Assembly: GCF_021216655.1 (NCBI RefSeq)
Contig: NZ_CP080437.1
Location: 3,100,001-3,164,000 of the forward strand
Length of the DNA stretch: 64,000 bases
Direction: 5' to 3'
Origin: Clavibacter michiganensis
Lineage (GTDB): Bacteria > Actinomycetota > Actinomycetes > Actinomycetales > Microbacteriaceae
Under the pieces are notes generated by a model. It was not told the origin of the DNA. It saw only the letters and a program-made list of their open reading frames with translations, and did not search any database. Of this stretch, positions 63,458-64,000 are shown in pieces. A program made the position numbers and the translations under genes. Position 1 is the first letter of the stretch. Every line of letters begins with the position of its first letter.

Positions 63458-64000
63458 CTACCGGTCGACGAGCGTGATCTCGAACGAGTACAGGTCGGGT
63501 CGGTAGCAGTGCTGCCCGTACTCGACGGCGCGGCCCGAGCTGTCGAACGCCGTGCGCGACATCGTGAGCACGGCGCCGCCGCGCGGCAGGTCGAGCAGGC
63601 GCGCCTCGGACGCCGTGGCCGCGCGCGCGCCGATGCGCTGCTTCGCGACCCGCATGATCACGCCGCGGCCGCGCAGCAGCTGGTAGAGCCCGTGGGTGGC
63701 GAGGTCGTCCGGATCCAGGTCGACGAACGGCTCCGGGAGCACGTTGTCGAGGACCGCGAGCGGCATGCCGTCCGCGGTGCGCAGCCGGGTGAGGTGCAGC
63801 ACCGGGCTGCCGACCTCGACGCCCAGCGCCTCGGCGACCTTCTCGTCGGCCTCGCCGCGCGACGACGACAGCATCTCCGTGCGCGGCGTCTGGCCCTGCC
63901 GCTCGAGGTCCTCGTAGAGGCTCGTGAGCTCGACGTTGCGGGTGACCCGGCCGTGCACGACCTGCGTGCCGATGCCGCGACGGCGCACCAGCAGGCCCTT
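63458..64000 (-). CDS. GntR family regulator, HutC-type (5' end outside the window)
   Basis: The visible 180 residues comprise the last part of the winged helix (KGLLVRRRGIGTQVV) and a complete UTRA ligand domain (EVGSPVLHLTRLRTADGMPL; EARLLDLPRGGAVLTMSRTA; GQHCYRPDLYSFEITLV). HutC-type regulators usually sense sugars or their phosphates. The gene reads toward the kinase operon, ending 80 bp before its start, and either this protein or the FCD-type GntR at 59590 may act at TCCTATAGGATCT. Confidence 0.85.
   Translation of the reverse strand, partial: KGLLVRRRGIGTQVVHGRVTRNVELTSLYEDLERQGQTPRTEMLSSSRGEADEKVAEALGVEVGSPVLHLTRLRTADGMPLAVLDNVLPEPFVDLDPDDLATHGLYQLLRGRGVIMRVAKQRIGARAATASEARLLDLPRGGAVLTMSRTAFDSSGRAVEYGQHCYRPDLYSFEITLVDR

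Overview
This window is about 72% GC by eye and almost fully coding, with short intergenic gaps, many overlapping start/stop codons and many GTG starts. No rRNA, tRNA, CRISPR array or insertion sequence was recognised. Gene content (Fur-KatA pair, purF/SCP_3/purM/DUF3073 neighbourhood, Cgl0159-type inositol operon, plant-associated catabolic genes) and an extreme abundance of the hexamer GGATCC point to an actinobacterium of the Microbacteriaceae, most like Clavibacter. The genus is an inference; no database was searched.

Layout. 1-3303: a small catabolic regulon (DUF2848 protein, MHS-type transporter, FCD GntR regulator, nitrilase-fold hydrolase) tied together by two palindromes with the core TGTATACA. 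3376-7263: aldo/keto reductase, Fur-family regulator and catalase, and a PD-(D/E)XK-like nuclease domain protein. 7366-13841: two acetyltransferases, an AI-2E family/DUF1206/PhzF operon, a CNNM/CorC-type protein, a small membrane protein and a P-loop kinase. 13874-16779: exported intradiol dioxygenase-like lipoprotein, FAD monooxygenase and divergent MarR with a 17-bp operator. 16798-20204: GT2 glycosyltransferase overlapping a three-domain ORF (acyl-CoA dehydrogenase + PIG-L deacetylase + SAM methyltransferase). 20727-27088: purine biosynthesis (purC-purD, purF, purM) with its usual SCP_3 and DUF3073 neighbours. 27298-34241: FMO-like oxidoreductase, KimA-like APC permease, a MocR/YczE divergent pair, and a secreted trypsin-fold protein whose catalytic serine is alanine. 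34354-44727: GlgX debranching enzyme, FUSC protein, a small lipoprotein operon, an RND permease that appears to start at CTG, and a DEAD-box helicase with a long arginine-rich repeat domain. 44867-46066: one low-GC membrane pentapeptide-repeat gene, the clearest horizontally acquired gene. 46194-47784: two acetyltransferases and a membrane protein. 47923-54272: myo-inositol operon iolC-Cgl0159-like-iolA-iolB-iolD. 55139-64000: two transcription units sharing the 13-mer TCCTATAGGATCT, encoding a TIM-barrel enzyme, a 3-hydroxyacyl-CoA-dehydrogenase-like enzyme, and a dihydroxyacetone-kinase-type kinase, RpiB-type and TIM-type isomerases with two GntR regulators; an SDR/XRE pair and a membrane protein lie between.

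How the genes work together. The last block matches the known L-erythrulose route (LerK, LerI, DerI) to D-erythrose 4-phosphate. The co-regulated dehydrogenase and TIM-barrel enzyme would feed it if they oxidise and decarboxylate a C5 sugar acid, for example on the apionate route; this is a hypothesis. With the inositol operon it suggests a bacterium scavenging plant polyols and cell-wall sugars.

Two window-wide signals stand out: GGATCC occurs several-fold more often than base composition predicts and in all three reading frames, and at least 13 genes have a TANNNT-like -10 box 6-7 nt before the start codon, consistent with leaderless mRNAs.
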